From: a virus
Virus record (IMG/VR): IMGVR_UViG_3300021335_001807
Coordinates: 1-30,318 of that record
DNA length: 30,318 nt
Reading direction: 5' to 3' (one strand)
Both the position numbers and the translations under genes were made by a program. Positions 21,449 to 28,827 of this stretch are shown piece after piece. The stretch's first letter is position 1; each line of letters starts with the position of its first letter. The notes below the pieces were generated by a model, which did not search any database, had not been told where the DNA came from, and worked only from the letters and a program-made list of their open reading frames with translations.

Positions 21449-22072
21449 ATGAAAATAAGTTATGCAATTACTGTTTGTAATGAAAAATTAGAAGTAAAAC
21501 GTTTAATTGATTTTTTATTAGCTAATAAACGCAAACAGGATGAAATTATTGTACTTTTTGACCAAAAAAATGGTGAGGAAAAAGTAATTAATATGCTTAC
21601 TAAACTAAATAAGTTACCAAATTTTCAAGTATGGAGAGGTAATTTTGAAAATCATTTTGCTAATTGGAAAAATAAATTAACTGAATATTGTAATGGGGAT
21701 TATATATTTCAAATTGATGCTGATGAAATCCCTAATAAAACATTAATTCAACATCTACCAGAAATTATAAATTCAAATGAAAAAGTAGATGTAATGTTAG
21801 TTCCACGGGTTAACACAGTAGAAGGTTTGACTCAAGAGCATATTCAAAAATGGGGTTGGAATGTAGATGATAAAGGTTGGGTAAATTGGCCTGATTACCA
21901 ATGGAGAATTTGGAAAAACATCCCAGAAATTAAATGGAAAAATAAAGTACATGAAGTACTAAAAGGATTTAGCCATTACTCAGTTTTACCTTCATCAGAA
22001 CAATATTGTTTATATCACCCAAAACAAATAGAGAGACAAGAAAAACAAAATGCTTATTACGATACGTTATAA
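21449..22072 (+). CDS. Glycosyltransferase, GT2-like
   Basis: 207 aa. It begins with SYAITVCNE, typical of the GT-A fold, and has the DxD-type metal site IDADEIP (residues about 91-97). The C-terminal stretch WPDYQWRIWKNIPEIKWKNK and HEVLKGF is what many GT2 family members show (reading W-R-I-x-K and VHE). Its substrate is unknown. The stop overlaps the next start by one base (TAATG). It is shorter than many GT2 proteins (about 250-300 aa) but no frame break is visible. Confidence 0.78.
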   Translation: MKISYAITVCNEKLEVKRLIDFLLANKRKQDEIIVLFDQKNGEEKVINMLTKLNKLPNFQVWRGNFENHFANWKNKLTEYCNGDYIFQIDADEIPNKTLIQHLPEIINSNEKVDVMLVPRVNTVEGLTQEHIQKWGWNVDDKGWVNWPDYQWRIWKNIPEIKWKNKVHEVLKGFSHYSVLPSSEQYCLYHPKQIERQEKQNAYYDTL

Positions 22073-22656
22073 TGGGACAACATAATTTTTCAGAAAAAGT
22101 TATAGTAGAATTATTTAGAAGAGAACCAATTGATATTTGGATAAACTCATTTGGGGGGTGTAGGTCAAATTTCGTTAGAGATTGTATAAAAAATAAGTAT
22201 ACTACTTACAATTCTTCTTATGAAATGAAAGCTTGTCATTATATAAGACCTTTAGATGTAAAAGTAGGTAGTGGTATTTTTTGCTATACTGAAGATGTTG
22301 GGATTGCTTTATCATCCCAAATAAAAAGAGATATGTATCATAATTTTCAAAAATTAATGAAAGGAAGTAAAGAGGTCCCCTTTAGTATTGAAACATGGTT
22401 AAATAATATTAGTATACAAATTGATAATTGGACGACTCCATCATATTTTCCAATAGTAGTAATCAATACAGATAAACTAGAAGAAAACTCAGATTTATTT
22501 GAAGAAGTATATGGGGTAAAATTTGGGGAATTTAAACAAAGAAGTACAGTTGAATATGATCCTAGTTTGACTCCTTATTTATCCTTAGTAAAAGAAATTA
22601 ATCAAAAATTAAAAAAACTACCAAATTTTTCAGTAGTTAATAATATACTAAAATGA
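22072..22656 (+). CDS. Sulfotransferase-like protein, P-loop variant
   Basis: 194 aa from the ATG at 22072; the frame extends upstream, but the earlier Met lies inside the previous gene and is unlikely. IDIWINSFGGCRSNFVRD (20-37) resembles the 5'-phosphosulfate binding loop of PAPS-dependent sulfotransferases (strand, then G-x-x-x-S-x-x-F). VVINTDKLEENSDLFEEVYG near the end is also consistent. I would rate the sulfotransferase reading as plausible only; a nucleotide-binding protein of another kind is possible. The next gene, another sulfotransferase-like, overlaps by 4 bases. Confidence 0.5.
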   Translation: MGQHNFSEKVIVELFRREPIDIWINSFGGCRSNFVRDCIKNKYTTYNSSYEMKACHYIRPLDVKVGSGIFCYTEDVGIALSSQIKRDMYHNFQKLMKGSKEVPFSIETWLNNISIQIDNWTTPSYFPIVVINTDKLEENSDLFEEVYGVKFGEFKQRSTVEYDPSLTPYLSLVKEINQKLKKLPNFSVVNNILK

Positions 22657-23168
22657 AAGAATTTAATAAAATATTTGTATGTGGGTTATCTAGAACTGGT
22701 ACTAAAAGTGTAGGTGATTATCTTCAACAATTAGGCTTAAAAATTAAACATAATGGTGGACAGATATTTAATCCACATGAAATACAAAACATTGATGTAT
22801 TATTAGATGATAAACAAACTCAGTTTTGTTATGAGAGGTTACATTCATATTTTCCAAATTCTTTATTTATATACACAAATAGAAATGATGAAAGTTGGGT
22901 TAATAAAATTATAAATTGGAAACCAGATTATAGCTATATATTTCACCAAATGTTTAGTGTGGTTTTTCCATCTCCTGATTCTGAAGATGCTCTTTATAAA
23001 TTTAAAAGAGAACATTTAAAAAGATTTAAAGCATTTACCTCAAATTTAAATTCAGATAGAATTTTATATTTGGATTTAGAAGATAGTGAAAAAGGTAAAA
23101 AAGTTTGTAAGTTTTTAAATGTAAAATATAATTCTAACATAGAATATCCAAGTGTAAAATATAGGTAA
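22653..23168 (+). CDS. Sulfotransferase-family protein
   Basis: 171 aa. IFVCGLSRTGTKSVGDYL (7-24) is a P-loop-like PAPS-binding region of the sulfotransferase family, and LFIYTNRNDESWVNKI (about 71-86) matches the 3'-phosphate binding strand-helix with the RD-type turn. A carrier such as PAPS would be needed from the host. It likely adds sulfate to a sugar of the phage-directed glycan or to another small molecule; this is inference. Short compared with cellular sulfotransferases (about 250 aa). Its stop overlaps the next gene by one base. Confidence 0.7.
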   Translation: MKEFNKIFVCGLSRTGTKSVGDYLQQLGLKIKHNGGQIFNPHEIQNIDVLLDDKQTQFCYERLHSYFPNSLFIYTNRNDESWVNKIINWKPDYSYIFHQMFSVVFPSPDSEDALYKFKREHLKRFKAFTSNLNSDRILYLDLEDSEKGKKVCKFLNVKYNSNIEYPSVKYR

Positions 23169-23941
23169 TGGAAAATATTATATTATTTTGTAAAAGTTTT
23201 AGAGGAGATTTAGCTCGTTGTGTTGAGTTATCAAAAAGTATTCAACAACACAACAAAGATAATATCCCATATTACATCTCAGTTCCACCTGAAGATGTAA
23301 AATTATTTAAATCCCAAATCCCTCACGTTACTGAAATAATTTCAGATGATACAATCTACCCAAATTATAAAGGTTGGGTAGGACAACAATTTGTAAAATC
23401 ATTAGTTTATAAATTAAACTTATGTAAATTTTATGTATGTATTGATTCAGATGCATATTTTATTAGAGACTTCTACAAAACTGATTTTTTATATTCAGAT
23501 GATATCCCATATATGGTAATGCATGAAAGAGAACATTTTTATGAATTTATAGATAGATTCCCAGAGTTAATGACCTGTGATGTAAGAGCTGGGCATGAAG
23601 CCGAATATAAGTCTATCATGTCTCACTTTGGTAGAGAAGGCAAAATTTACCATTATGGTATTTCTCCATATATTTGGGATACGAAGGTGTGGAAATGGTT
23701 AGATACTGAATGGGGATTAGAAACTTTATTTAAAAAACACCCAAACGAGTTAAAATGGTATGGGGAAGGAGCATTAGCAATGGATACACCAATAATGCCA
23801 ACTTCACCTTTATTTAAAGAGTTTCATTTTGCTGGGCAATATCAATTTTACAAACAGTTAGATTGGAAAGAAGAGCATTTTCAAAAACAATACTTAGGGA
23901 TTGTGTTACAATCCAATTGGGGTGCCCCTTTAAAATATTAA
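23168..23941 (+). CDS. DUF6492-like glycosyltransferase-type protein
   Basis: 257 aa. IILFCKSFRGDLARCVELSK (4-23) then YYISVPPEDVKLF, and KFYVCIDSDAYFIRDFY (about 89-105), which contains the D-S-D metal-binding motif of GT-A-type enzymes. HYGISPYIWDTKVW and YGEGALAM further down also fit. From memory this resembles DUF6492 proteins found in polysaccharide clusters. Probably transfers a sugar, but acceptor and donor are unknown. One base overlap with the upstream gene. Confidence 0.68.
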   Translation: MENIILFCKSFRGDLARCVELSKSIQQHNKDNIPYYISVPPEDVKLFKSQIPHVTEIISDDTIYPNYKGWVGQQFVKSLVYKLNLCKFYVCIDSDAYFIRDFYKTDFLYSDDIPYMVMHEREHFYEFIDRFPELMTCDVRAGHEAEYKSIMSHFGREGKIYHYGISPYIWDTKVWKWLDTEWGLETLFKKHPNELKWYGEGALAMDTPIMPTSPLFKEFHFAGQYQFYKQLDWKEEHFQKQYLGIVLQSNWGAPLKY

Positions 23942-23942
23942 T

Positions 23943-24791
23943 ATGGTTACTTTTTGTATTAGTACATATAGAAATTTAAATTATCTAAAACTAGCTGTTG
24001 AATCAGTTAGAAAGTATTCTTACTACAAAGATGCCCCATTTATTATTCATTCAGATAAATCTAATAATGATGGTACTAACGAATGGTTAATAGAAAATAA
24101 GGATAAATTTAATATTACACCTATTATAAAAGACCTTAATCCATCTGGTATAGGTCCTGGGATGAATATATGTGCCGAAAATGTAGAGACAGAATATATT
24201 ATGTTTCTCCACTCAGACTTTTACGTTACACCTAATTGGGATTTAGAGTTAATGAAAGTTCATCAAAAATATCCTAACAAAAAACTATGGGTTAATTCAT
24301 TTAGAATAGAACCTAACATGTTTGGAGATCAAGATAGGCCTGGTACTCATTTTGTACCTAAAGATGCTTTTGGGGCTTATTATAATGACTTTACTCCTAA
24401 GCATATGTTAGAATACGCCCAACAGCTATCAGAATTAAATAATTTTGAAATACCTAAAGGAGAAGGGGTGTCTGGTTTAGTTAAAAAAGAAGTTTGGGAT
24501 GAAACAGGGGGTAATGATGATAGATTTGCTCCTACTAGTTGGGATGATATGGACTTATTTTGGAGAATGATCCAAAATGGGGTTGAATTTATACTACCTT
24601 CAAAATCAGTAGTATGGCATTTTGGTGCTAGAGGGAGCCATAGATTAGAGGAAAATAATAATCAAACCTCTGAAAGACAATCTAAACACGAAAGAATAAA
24701 TGCTCAAAAATTTTTTGATAAGTGGGGCGGTATGCCTGAGTTTAATCAATATGGAATGATAAATGGAATTAAAAGGTACAAAAATAGTTGA
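23943..24791 (+). CDS. Glycosyltransferase, GT2-like (second)
   Basis: 282 aa. FCISTYRNLNYLKLAVESVR (4-23) and IIHSDKSNNDGTNEWL are the GT2 N-terminal features; the metal site is the LHSDFYV stretch near residue 90, followed later by SWDDMDLFWRMIQNGVEFIL, the GT2 acceptor-side signature (here WDDMDLFWR). GARGSHR near the C-terminus also fits. It is similar in order to the GT2 at 25477 (both have an H-x-D/H-A-D metal site and a C-terminal W-H-F-G-A-R or Y-H-L-T-C-R turn). Overlaps the next gene by 29 bases. Confidence 0.82.
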   Translation: MVTFCISTYRNLNYLKLAVESVRKYSYYKDAPFIIHSDKSNNDGTNEWLIENKDKFNITPIIKDLNPSGIGPGMNICAENVETEYIMFLHSDFYVTPNWDLELMKVHQKYPNKKLWVNSFRIEPNMFGDQDRPGTHFVPKDAFGAYYNDFTPKHMLEYAQQLSELNNFEIPKGEGVSGLVKKEVWDETGGNDDRFAPTSWDDMDLFWRMIQNGVEFILPSKSVVWHFGARGSHRLEENNNQTSERQSKHERINAQKFFDKWGGMPEFNQYGMINGIKRYKNS

Positions 24792-25452
24792 AGTTCCTTA
24801 TTTTGAATCTCAAATTGAGGATATAACAAAAGATATTCTTATTATAGGAGAAAAAAAGGGAGGTGTTGAAGGAGTAAGTGAAACCATACATAAAATGGGG
24901 TGTACAAACGTATCTACCACAGATATATTAGAAAGCCCACCTAACAGTTGGTTAAGACTTAATACCACATGGAAACATATTCAATGTGATTTTATCAAAT
25001 TTGATGAAAAATACAAATTTAATTATATAATATCTATTTCTGTGTTTGAACATTTTGGTTTTTGGTTTGCGGGAGATCGTATGGCTGATGGATTAGTAAA
25101 TGATGATAATTGCAAATGGAACCATGACATTAGGGGTATAAATAAAGCTTGTAACCTTTTAAAGGATCAAAATTCTAAATTAATAATCACATTACCTGCA
25201 GGGCCCTATATGAATTATGAAGAGACAGGTGAACCTTTTTTAAGGGCGTATGATTGGAGAAGGAGGGAAATAATAATAAATTCCTTAAAAATTAATGGGT
25301 ATTATATATCTGATGAATCTTTTTATCATTCTAGTGATTATGAAAATTGGAATGAAGTATCATCTGATATACTTAAACCTAAATATTATCATTATTATAA
25401 TTCTACTTCCCCAAATGTTATTTGGGCATTTACCGTACAAAAAATTAAATAA
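24763..25452 (+). CDS. Class I SAM methyltransferase-like protein
   Basis: 229 aa. ILIIGEKKGGVEGVSETIHK (26-45) is a candidate motif I region and CTNVSTTDIL a motif II-like strand. YNIISISVFEHFG-type sequence (about 90-100: YIISISVFEHFGFW) is the motif seen in small glycan-associated methyltransferases such as DUF268. GGIxxACNLLK and LIITLPAGP give motif VI/VII-like strands. It might methylate a sugar or amino-sugar. The first 29 bases overlap the upstream GT2. The reading is from pattern alone. Confidence 0.6.
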   Translation: MELKGTKIVEVPYFESQIEDITKDILIIGEKKGGVEGVSETIHKMGCTNVSTTDILESPPNSWLRLNTTWKHIQCDFIKFDEKYKFNYIISISVFEHFGFWFAGDRMADGLVNDDNCKWNHDIRGINKACNLLKDQNSKLIITLPAGPYMNYEETGEPFLRAYDWRRREIIINSLKINGYYISDESFYHSSDYENWNEVSSDILKPKYYHYYNSTSPNVIWAFTVQKIK

Positions 25453-25476
25453 TGTTTTATTAAAAAATATAAAAAT

Positions 25477-26517
25477 ATGAAAGTAAGTTTAGTAATACCT
25501 AGTTATAATAACTTAAGACATTTAAAAAATGCCTATAATAGTGTTAGAAAGTATTATACTAATGAAGTAGAATTAATTTTAATAGATGATGGTTCTAATG
25601 ATGGAACTATTGAGTGGTTAAAATCTTTAAAAGATGATAATTTAATTTATTGGAGAGAACAAAGTAGAATAGGCCATACTATTTTATATGATAAGGGAAT
25701 AGATAAAGCTACTAATGACATTGTAGGAATTTTACATGCAGATATGTATATTGCGCCTGGCTATATAGAAAATTTAATAAAACATTTAAAACCAGGAAAA
25801 GTTATATGTGGTACAAGAGTTGAACCTCCTCTACATCCCCCAGGAAATGAAAAAATTATTAAAGATTTTGGGTTAGATTTTGATACACTTAAAATTGATG
25901 AATTTTATAAATTTTCTAAAATTGAAATAAAAAAATCTAAAGATTTAACTTCTAAAGGAATGTTTGCTCCTTGGATTTTATATAAAAAAGATTTCCAATC
26001 AATGGGGGGTCATGATTGGGATTTTGCCCCCTTTCCATATGAAGACTCAGATATTTTCCAAAGGTGGCTTATTGCTGGTTATGAGTTAGTGCAAAGTAGA
26101 GATGCTCTAGTTTATCATTTAACTTGTAGAGGGCATAGATGGAATAAGGAAGTAGGTAAAAATGATGATGAATTTAAATTATTTGAAGAAAAAGCAAGAA
26201 AACATTACCTTAAAAAATGGGGGAGTTGGATCCAAAATGATAACTTTAGCCACCCTATACTGATACCAGTGTATAAGAAAAAACTTATTATAAACAATCC
26301 TAATACTCAAATAGAACAATTGTATGATTGGTTTAATGATGGAGAAGATATAATTGTAACTATTGATGGGAATAATTTCAATCAAAATGATATGGAATAT
26401 ATTGTTAAATTGAATCAAATAATAGAAGATAGTGGGGAAATTGGGGAATTCCAACTTGGAAATATCCATATAAAAATAAATAAAATAAAAGATATTTCAA
26501 AAACTTTTATTGAATAA
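25477..26517 (+). CDS. Glycosyltransferase, GT2-like (third)
   Basis: 346 aa. VSLVIPSYNNLRHLKNAYNS (3-22) is the classical GT2 start, followed by LILIDDGSNDGTIEWL (34-49) with the DDGS nucleotide-sugar motif and GILHADMYI (88-96) with the HAD metal site. PFPYEDSDIFQRWLIAGYEL is the acceptor-side ED motif region. The C-terminal 80 residues (from about LIPVYKKKLIINNPNTQIEQ) are extra and unassigned. It is the last gene of the glycan block; a 61-base gap follows, with a copy of the conserved motif. Confidence 0.87.
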   Translation: MKVSLVIPSYNNLRHLKNAYNSVRKYYTNEVELILIDDGSNDGTIEWLKSLKDDNLIYWREQSRIGHTILYDKGIDKATNDIVGILHADMYIAPGYIENLIKHLKPGKVICGTRVEPPLHPPGNEKIIKDFGLDFDTLKIDEFYKFSKIEIKKSKDLTSKGMFAPWILYKKDFQSMGGHDWDFAPFPYEDSDIFQRWLIAGYELVQSRDALVYHLTCRGHRWNKEVGKNDDEFKLFEEKARKHYLKKWGSWIQNDNFSHPILIPVYKKKLIINNPNTQIEQLYDWFNDGEDIIVTIDGNNFNQNDMEYIVKLNQIIEDSGEIGEFQLGNIHIKINKIKDISKTFIE

Positions 26518-26539
26518 TATTTGGAATCCTAAGTAATTC

Positions 26540-26549
26540 TTCGTATATT
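26540..26549 (+). promoter_or_regulatory. CTTCGTATATT-type motif after the glycan block
   Basis: Fourth copy (TTCGTATATT with C instead of T before it), 29 bases before the ATG at 26579. A weak inverted repeat (GAAT/ATTC with loop CCTAAGTA, 26524-26539) stands directly in front. It probably starts the transcript for the zinc-ribbon/HNH unit. Confidence 0.5.
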
Positions 26550-26578
26550 TCGTCAAATTTTTAAAAGGTTATATATTT

Positions 26579-26941
26579 ATGGCATTGACAATTCAAAATA
26601 CAACTCAAGTGGAAATGATTCCTTGCTCACATTGTAGCACATCTATGCCCAAGCTAAGACTTACTAAGTTTGGATATGATTTTTGTGTTACATGCTCAGA
26701 AGAACACAATTTAGTCGGTAAAAAACGTGCTTTACCCGTACAAATGGGAGAAGGCGACCACTCATGGACTGAAACAATTATTATGGAAGAAAGCGATTAT
26801 CTTCAGTATGAAATGATGGAAGCTATTAATTCTAAAGATAAAAAAAGAAATAAAGCTGAGTTTTTAAACCTAGATGATGATGATAAAAACCTCCAGGGTC
26901 CTTATAGAATCATTAATAATACAGATAAAGATAGAACTTAG
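26579..26941 (+). CDS. Zinc-ribbon phage protein, unknown function
   Basis: 120 aa. CSHC at 16-19 and CVTC at 36-39 form a four-Cys zinc ribbon around KLRLTKFGYDF. The C-terminal half is acidic (NLDDDDKNLQG). It recalls TraR/DksA-like or general phage zinc-finger proteins, but I cannot name it. The ATG follows AAAAGGTTATATATTT, with an AAAAGG stretch that could act as a weak ribosome site. It begins the unit that includes the HNH gene. Confidence 0.65.
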   Translation: MALTIQNTTQVEMIPCSHCSTSMPKLRLTKFGYDFCVTCSEEHNLVGKKRALPVQMGEGDHSWTETIIMEESDYLQYEMMEAINSKDKKRNKAEFLNLDDDDKNLQGPYRIINNTDKDRT

Positions 26942-26943
26942 TT

Positions 26944-27558
26944 ATGCCTAAACCAAAACCACTATCTAAAGAAATGATAGTGGCGGCTCAAGCAAATACA
27001 AAATCAAATATGGCCGCCGCCAGATATCTTCATGTTTCTTATCAACATTATAAGAGATATGCTAAGATGTATAAATTATTTGATTCCCATAAAAATCAAA
27101 GTGGAAAAGGTATACCTAAATTTTTAAAAGGCCAAGGTAAAGAACCAGCACTTTTAGATATTATTGAAGGTAGGGTATCGGCTGCACATTTTTCTCCCGC
27201 TAAAATAAAGTACCGTTTAATAGAAGAGGGATATTTATTAGAGCAATGTTCAATGTGTGGTTTCCAAGAACGTAGGGTATTAGATTATAAAATGCCCTTA
27301 TTGTTACACTTCAAGGATAATAATAAATCTAATTATAGTAAAGATAATATAGAATTATTATGTTATAACCATTATTTCCTTACAGTAGGAGATATTTTTA
27401 CAGATAAAGACGTTAAACAAATCGAATCCCATCAGGAACACAATAGTACAACTGATAAAGTAGAATGGGAAGTAGATGATTACCACCTTCAACGTTTAAA
27501 AGAACTAGGTTTAGATGATGATGAAGATGATGTAAACCAATATATTTCAAGAATATGA
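26944..27558 (+). CDS. HNH-type nuclease-like protein with N-terminal HTH
   Basis: 204 aa. Residues 20-45 (KSNMAAARYLHVSYQHYKRY) look like a helix-turn-helix. Residues 102-143 carry a zinc/HNH pattern: CSMC (102-105), LLLHFKDNNKSN (119-130) with His122, DNIELLC (134-140) with Asn135, and YNHYF with His143. The usual HNH has an additional Cys near the end, which is not obvious here. It could be a homing endonuclease-like or structure-recognising nuclease, or an HNH-fold DNA-binding protein. The C-terminus is acidic. Ends over the start of the next small gene. Confidence 0.7.
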   Translation: MPKPKPLSKEMIVAAQANTKSNMAAARYLHVSYQHYKRYAKMYKLFDSHKNQSGKGIPKFLKGQGKEPALLDIIEGRVSAAHFSPAKIKYRLIEEGYLLEQCSMCGFQERRVLDYKMPLLLHFKDNNKSNYSKDNIELLCYNHYFLTVGDIFTDKDVKQIESHQEHNSTTDKVEWEVDDYHLQRLKELGLDDDEDDVNQYISRI

Positions 27559-27698
27559 AAATAAGAACAGGTAGCATATATCAACATTTAGCATTTGGGA
27601 TTACTATAACAAACTATCATGGAGAATACAGGGCATTGATAATTGACTTTGCCTTTTGGTATATAGAATTTATATTTAAAGATTATGAAAAAAGCTAG
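27555..27698 (+). CDS. Very small hydrophobic protein
   Basis: 47 aa (MKIRTGSIYQHLAFGITITN...). Aromatic-rich (Phe, Tyr, Trp), with a hydrophobic stretch around RALIIDFAFWYIEFIF, suggesting membrane association or a compact beta fold. It overlaps the HNH gene by 4 bases and the next small gene by 14 bases. No family identified. Confidence 0.5.
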   Translation: MKIRTGSIYQHLAFGITITNYHGEYRALIIDFAFWYIEFIFKDYEKS

Positions 27699-27864
27699 AC
27701 GAGCAAGATCACTAAATAAAAAGCATCATAAAATAACTCAAGATTATGATAAGCAAAAAAGTAAGCATTTAGAAAAATTAACTGATAAAATGCTTAAAAA
27801 CGATGAAAAAGCCCAACAATTAAAATCTAAAACAATGAAGGGTGATTTTCTAAAAAACTTTTAA
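27685..27864 (+). CDS. Small basic helical protein
   Basis: 59 aa, strongly basic (MKKARRARSLNKKHHKITQD), otherwise a long Lys/Gln-rich helix and an aromatic end DFLKNF. Could bind nucleic acid by charge, but there is no motif. It overlaps the previous gene by 14 bases and is followed 2 bases later by the lysin candidate. Confidence 0.5.
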   Translation: MKKARRARSLNKKHHKITQDYDKQKSKHLEKLTDKMLKNDEKAQQLKSKTMKGDFLKNF

Positions 27865-27866
27865 TT

Positions 27867-28388
27867 ATGAGAACTTTTATATTATTATTTATATTATTTA
27901 TTCCTTCACCTAAAACAACTCCAATTGTAGAAGAAAAAATTATTGTAGTTAAAGAGGAAGTTGAGGAAATTAAGGGTATGAATGAATTTTTATACGCTAT
28001 AGGACACCAAGAATCAGGTAACAGATATTTTGTTGTTAATAGATTTGGTTATATGGGTAAATACCAATTTGGTAAATCAACTTTAAGGACATTAAAAATT
28101 AAAGTAACTAAAGAAGCATTTTTAAATAGTCCTGATTTGCAAGAATATGCTATGCAACAAAATTTATTATATAATAAAAAGAAATTACAAAAATATATAG
28201 ACAGGTTTGATGGTTGCCTAATAGATGGTATATTAGTAACCGAATCAGGTATTTTGGCAGCTGCCCATTTAGGAGGACCTGGGAGTGTTAAAAAATATTT
28301 TAGATCAGGTAAGATAGCTAAGGATGGAAATGGTGTAAAAATAACTAATTATATGCAGCGTTTTTCGGGTTATGAATTATATTTATAA
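27867..28388 (+). CDS. Secreted lysozyme/transglycosylase-like protein
   Basis: 173 aa. N-terminal MRTFILLFILFIPSP is a hydrophobic export or anchor segment. AIGHQESGNRYFVVNRFGYM (residues 44-63) holds a candidate catalytic Glu49 in an ES-G context. GKYQFGKSTL (64-73) and AAAHLGGPGSVKKYF near the C-terminus match the order of soluble lytic transglycosylase (SLT) domains (ES..., G.GL.Q, AY(N)AG.G.V). It would cleave peptidoglycan between N-acetylmuramic acid and N-acetylglucosamine. It could be the phage endolysin or a host-wall active protein. No holin next to it was recognised; the small hydrophobic proteins nearby are candidates. Confidence 0.72.
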   Translation: MRTFILLFILFIPSPKTTPIVEEKIIVVKEEVEEIKGMNEFLYAIGHQESGNRYFVVNRFGYMGKYQFGKSTLRTLKIKVTKEAFLNSPDLQEYAMQQNLLYNKKKLQKYIDRFDGCLIDGILVTESGILAAAHLGGPGSVKKYFRSGKIAKDGNGVKITNYMQRFSGYELYL

Positions 28389-28397
28389 TCAAAAATT

Positions 28398-28532
28398 ATG
28401 GCAAGAATAGTTGTAGGAAATTATAAACCCAACCAAAGAAAAAAACGACCTGGAATACATGCTAAAAGCAAATCTAGTAAATTAAAAAAAAGTAAAAATT
28501 ATGTTAAATCTTATAGAGGCCAAGGAAAGTAA
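28398..28532 (+). CDS. Small very basic phage protein
   Basis: 44 aa, MARIVVGNYKPNQRKKRPGI then many Lys/Ser and the C-terminal YVKSYRGQGK. I recall very similar small proteins in marine T4-like phages (RPGIHxKxKxSKxKxSKNY pattern), uncharacterised. The pI is very high, so RNA or DNA contact is likely but unproven. It ends 1 base before the next small gene. Confidence 0.55.
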   Translation: MARIVVGNYKPNQRKKRPGIHAKSKSSKLKKSKNYVKSYRGQGK

Positions 28533-28533
28533 A

Positions 28534-28689
28534 ATGAATGAAATAAGAGTTTCAAGTTTATTTAACCACATGACAGACGCAGATTTTATGGCATTACATA
28601 ATGCAGGAGCATTAAAAGAATTTTGTGATGCCCTATCTCTAGATTTACAACCAAAAGACCATGAAAAAGATCATACTTACACAGCATGA
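28534..28689 (+). CDS. Small acidic protein, unknown function
   Basis: 51 aa from ATG 28534; the frame reaches back to 28501, but that would overlap the basic gene by 32 bases and lacks support. NEIRVSSLFNHMTDADFMAL and KEFCDALSLDLQPKDHEKDH. No motif. Overlaps the next small gene by 29 bases. Confidence 0.5.
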   Translation: MNEIRVSSLFNHMTDADFMALHNAGALKEFCDALSLDLQPKDHEKDHTYTA

Positions 28690-28822
28690 ATGGTATGATG
28701 CCATGAAACTTCCTACACCTCATAGGAATAAGAAAAAATACTATAGAAAAGAAAAACATAAGAAACGTGGGAGCCAATTTGGTTCCCACAATTATTTTTC
28801 GTATATTTACAGAGTAAAATAA
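28661..28822 (+). CDS. Small basic protein whose 3' end overlaps a terminator and promoter motif
   Basis: 53 aa (MKKIILTQHEWYDAMKLPTP, then RNKKKYYRKEKHKKRGSQFG). The last 17 codons or so are written over a strong hairpin (28767-28789) and the TTTTTCGTATATT motif (28795-28807). The protein would end HNYFSYIYRVK. Either the gene has absorbed the regulatory sequence or the last codons are non-essential read-out. I recognise no family. Confidence 0.5.
   Translation: MKKIILTQHEWYDAMKLPTPHRNKKKYYRKEKHKKRGSQFGSHNYFSYIYRVK
28767..28799 (+). terminator. Strong hairpin with T-tract (terminator-like)
   Basis: GTGGGAGCCA pairs with TGGTTCCCAC around a loop of ATT (10 bp, one G-T), followed by AATTATTTTT. 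This is the best intrinsic-terminator shape in the window. The T-tract is also the start of the adjacent TTTTTCGTATATT motif, so end and start of two transcripts appear fused. Confidence 0.75.
28795..28807 (+). promoter_or_regulatory. TTTTTCGTATATT motif after the terminator
   Basis: Fifth copy, directly behind the hairpin and 20 bases before the ATG at 28828. It is suitably placed to start a transcript for the small 55-aa gene, the SWIM-type gene and DNA ligase. Confidence 0.55.
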
Positions 28823-28827
28823 AGGTT

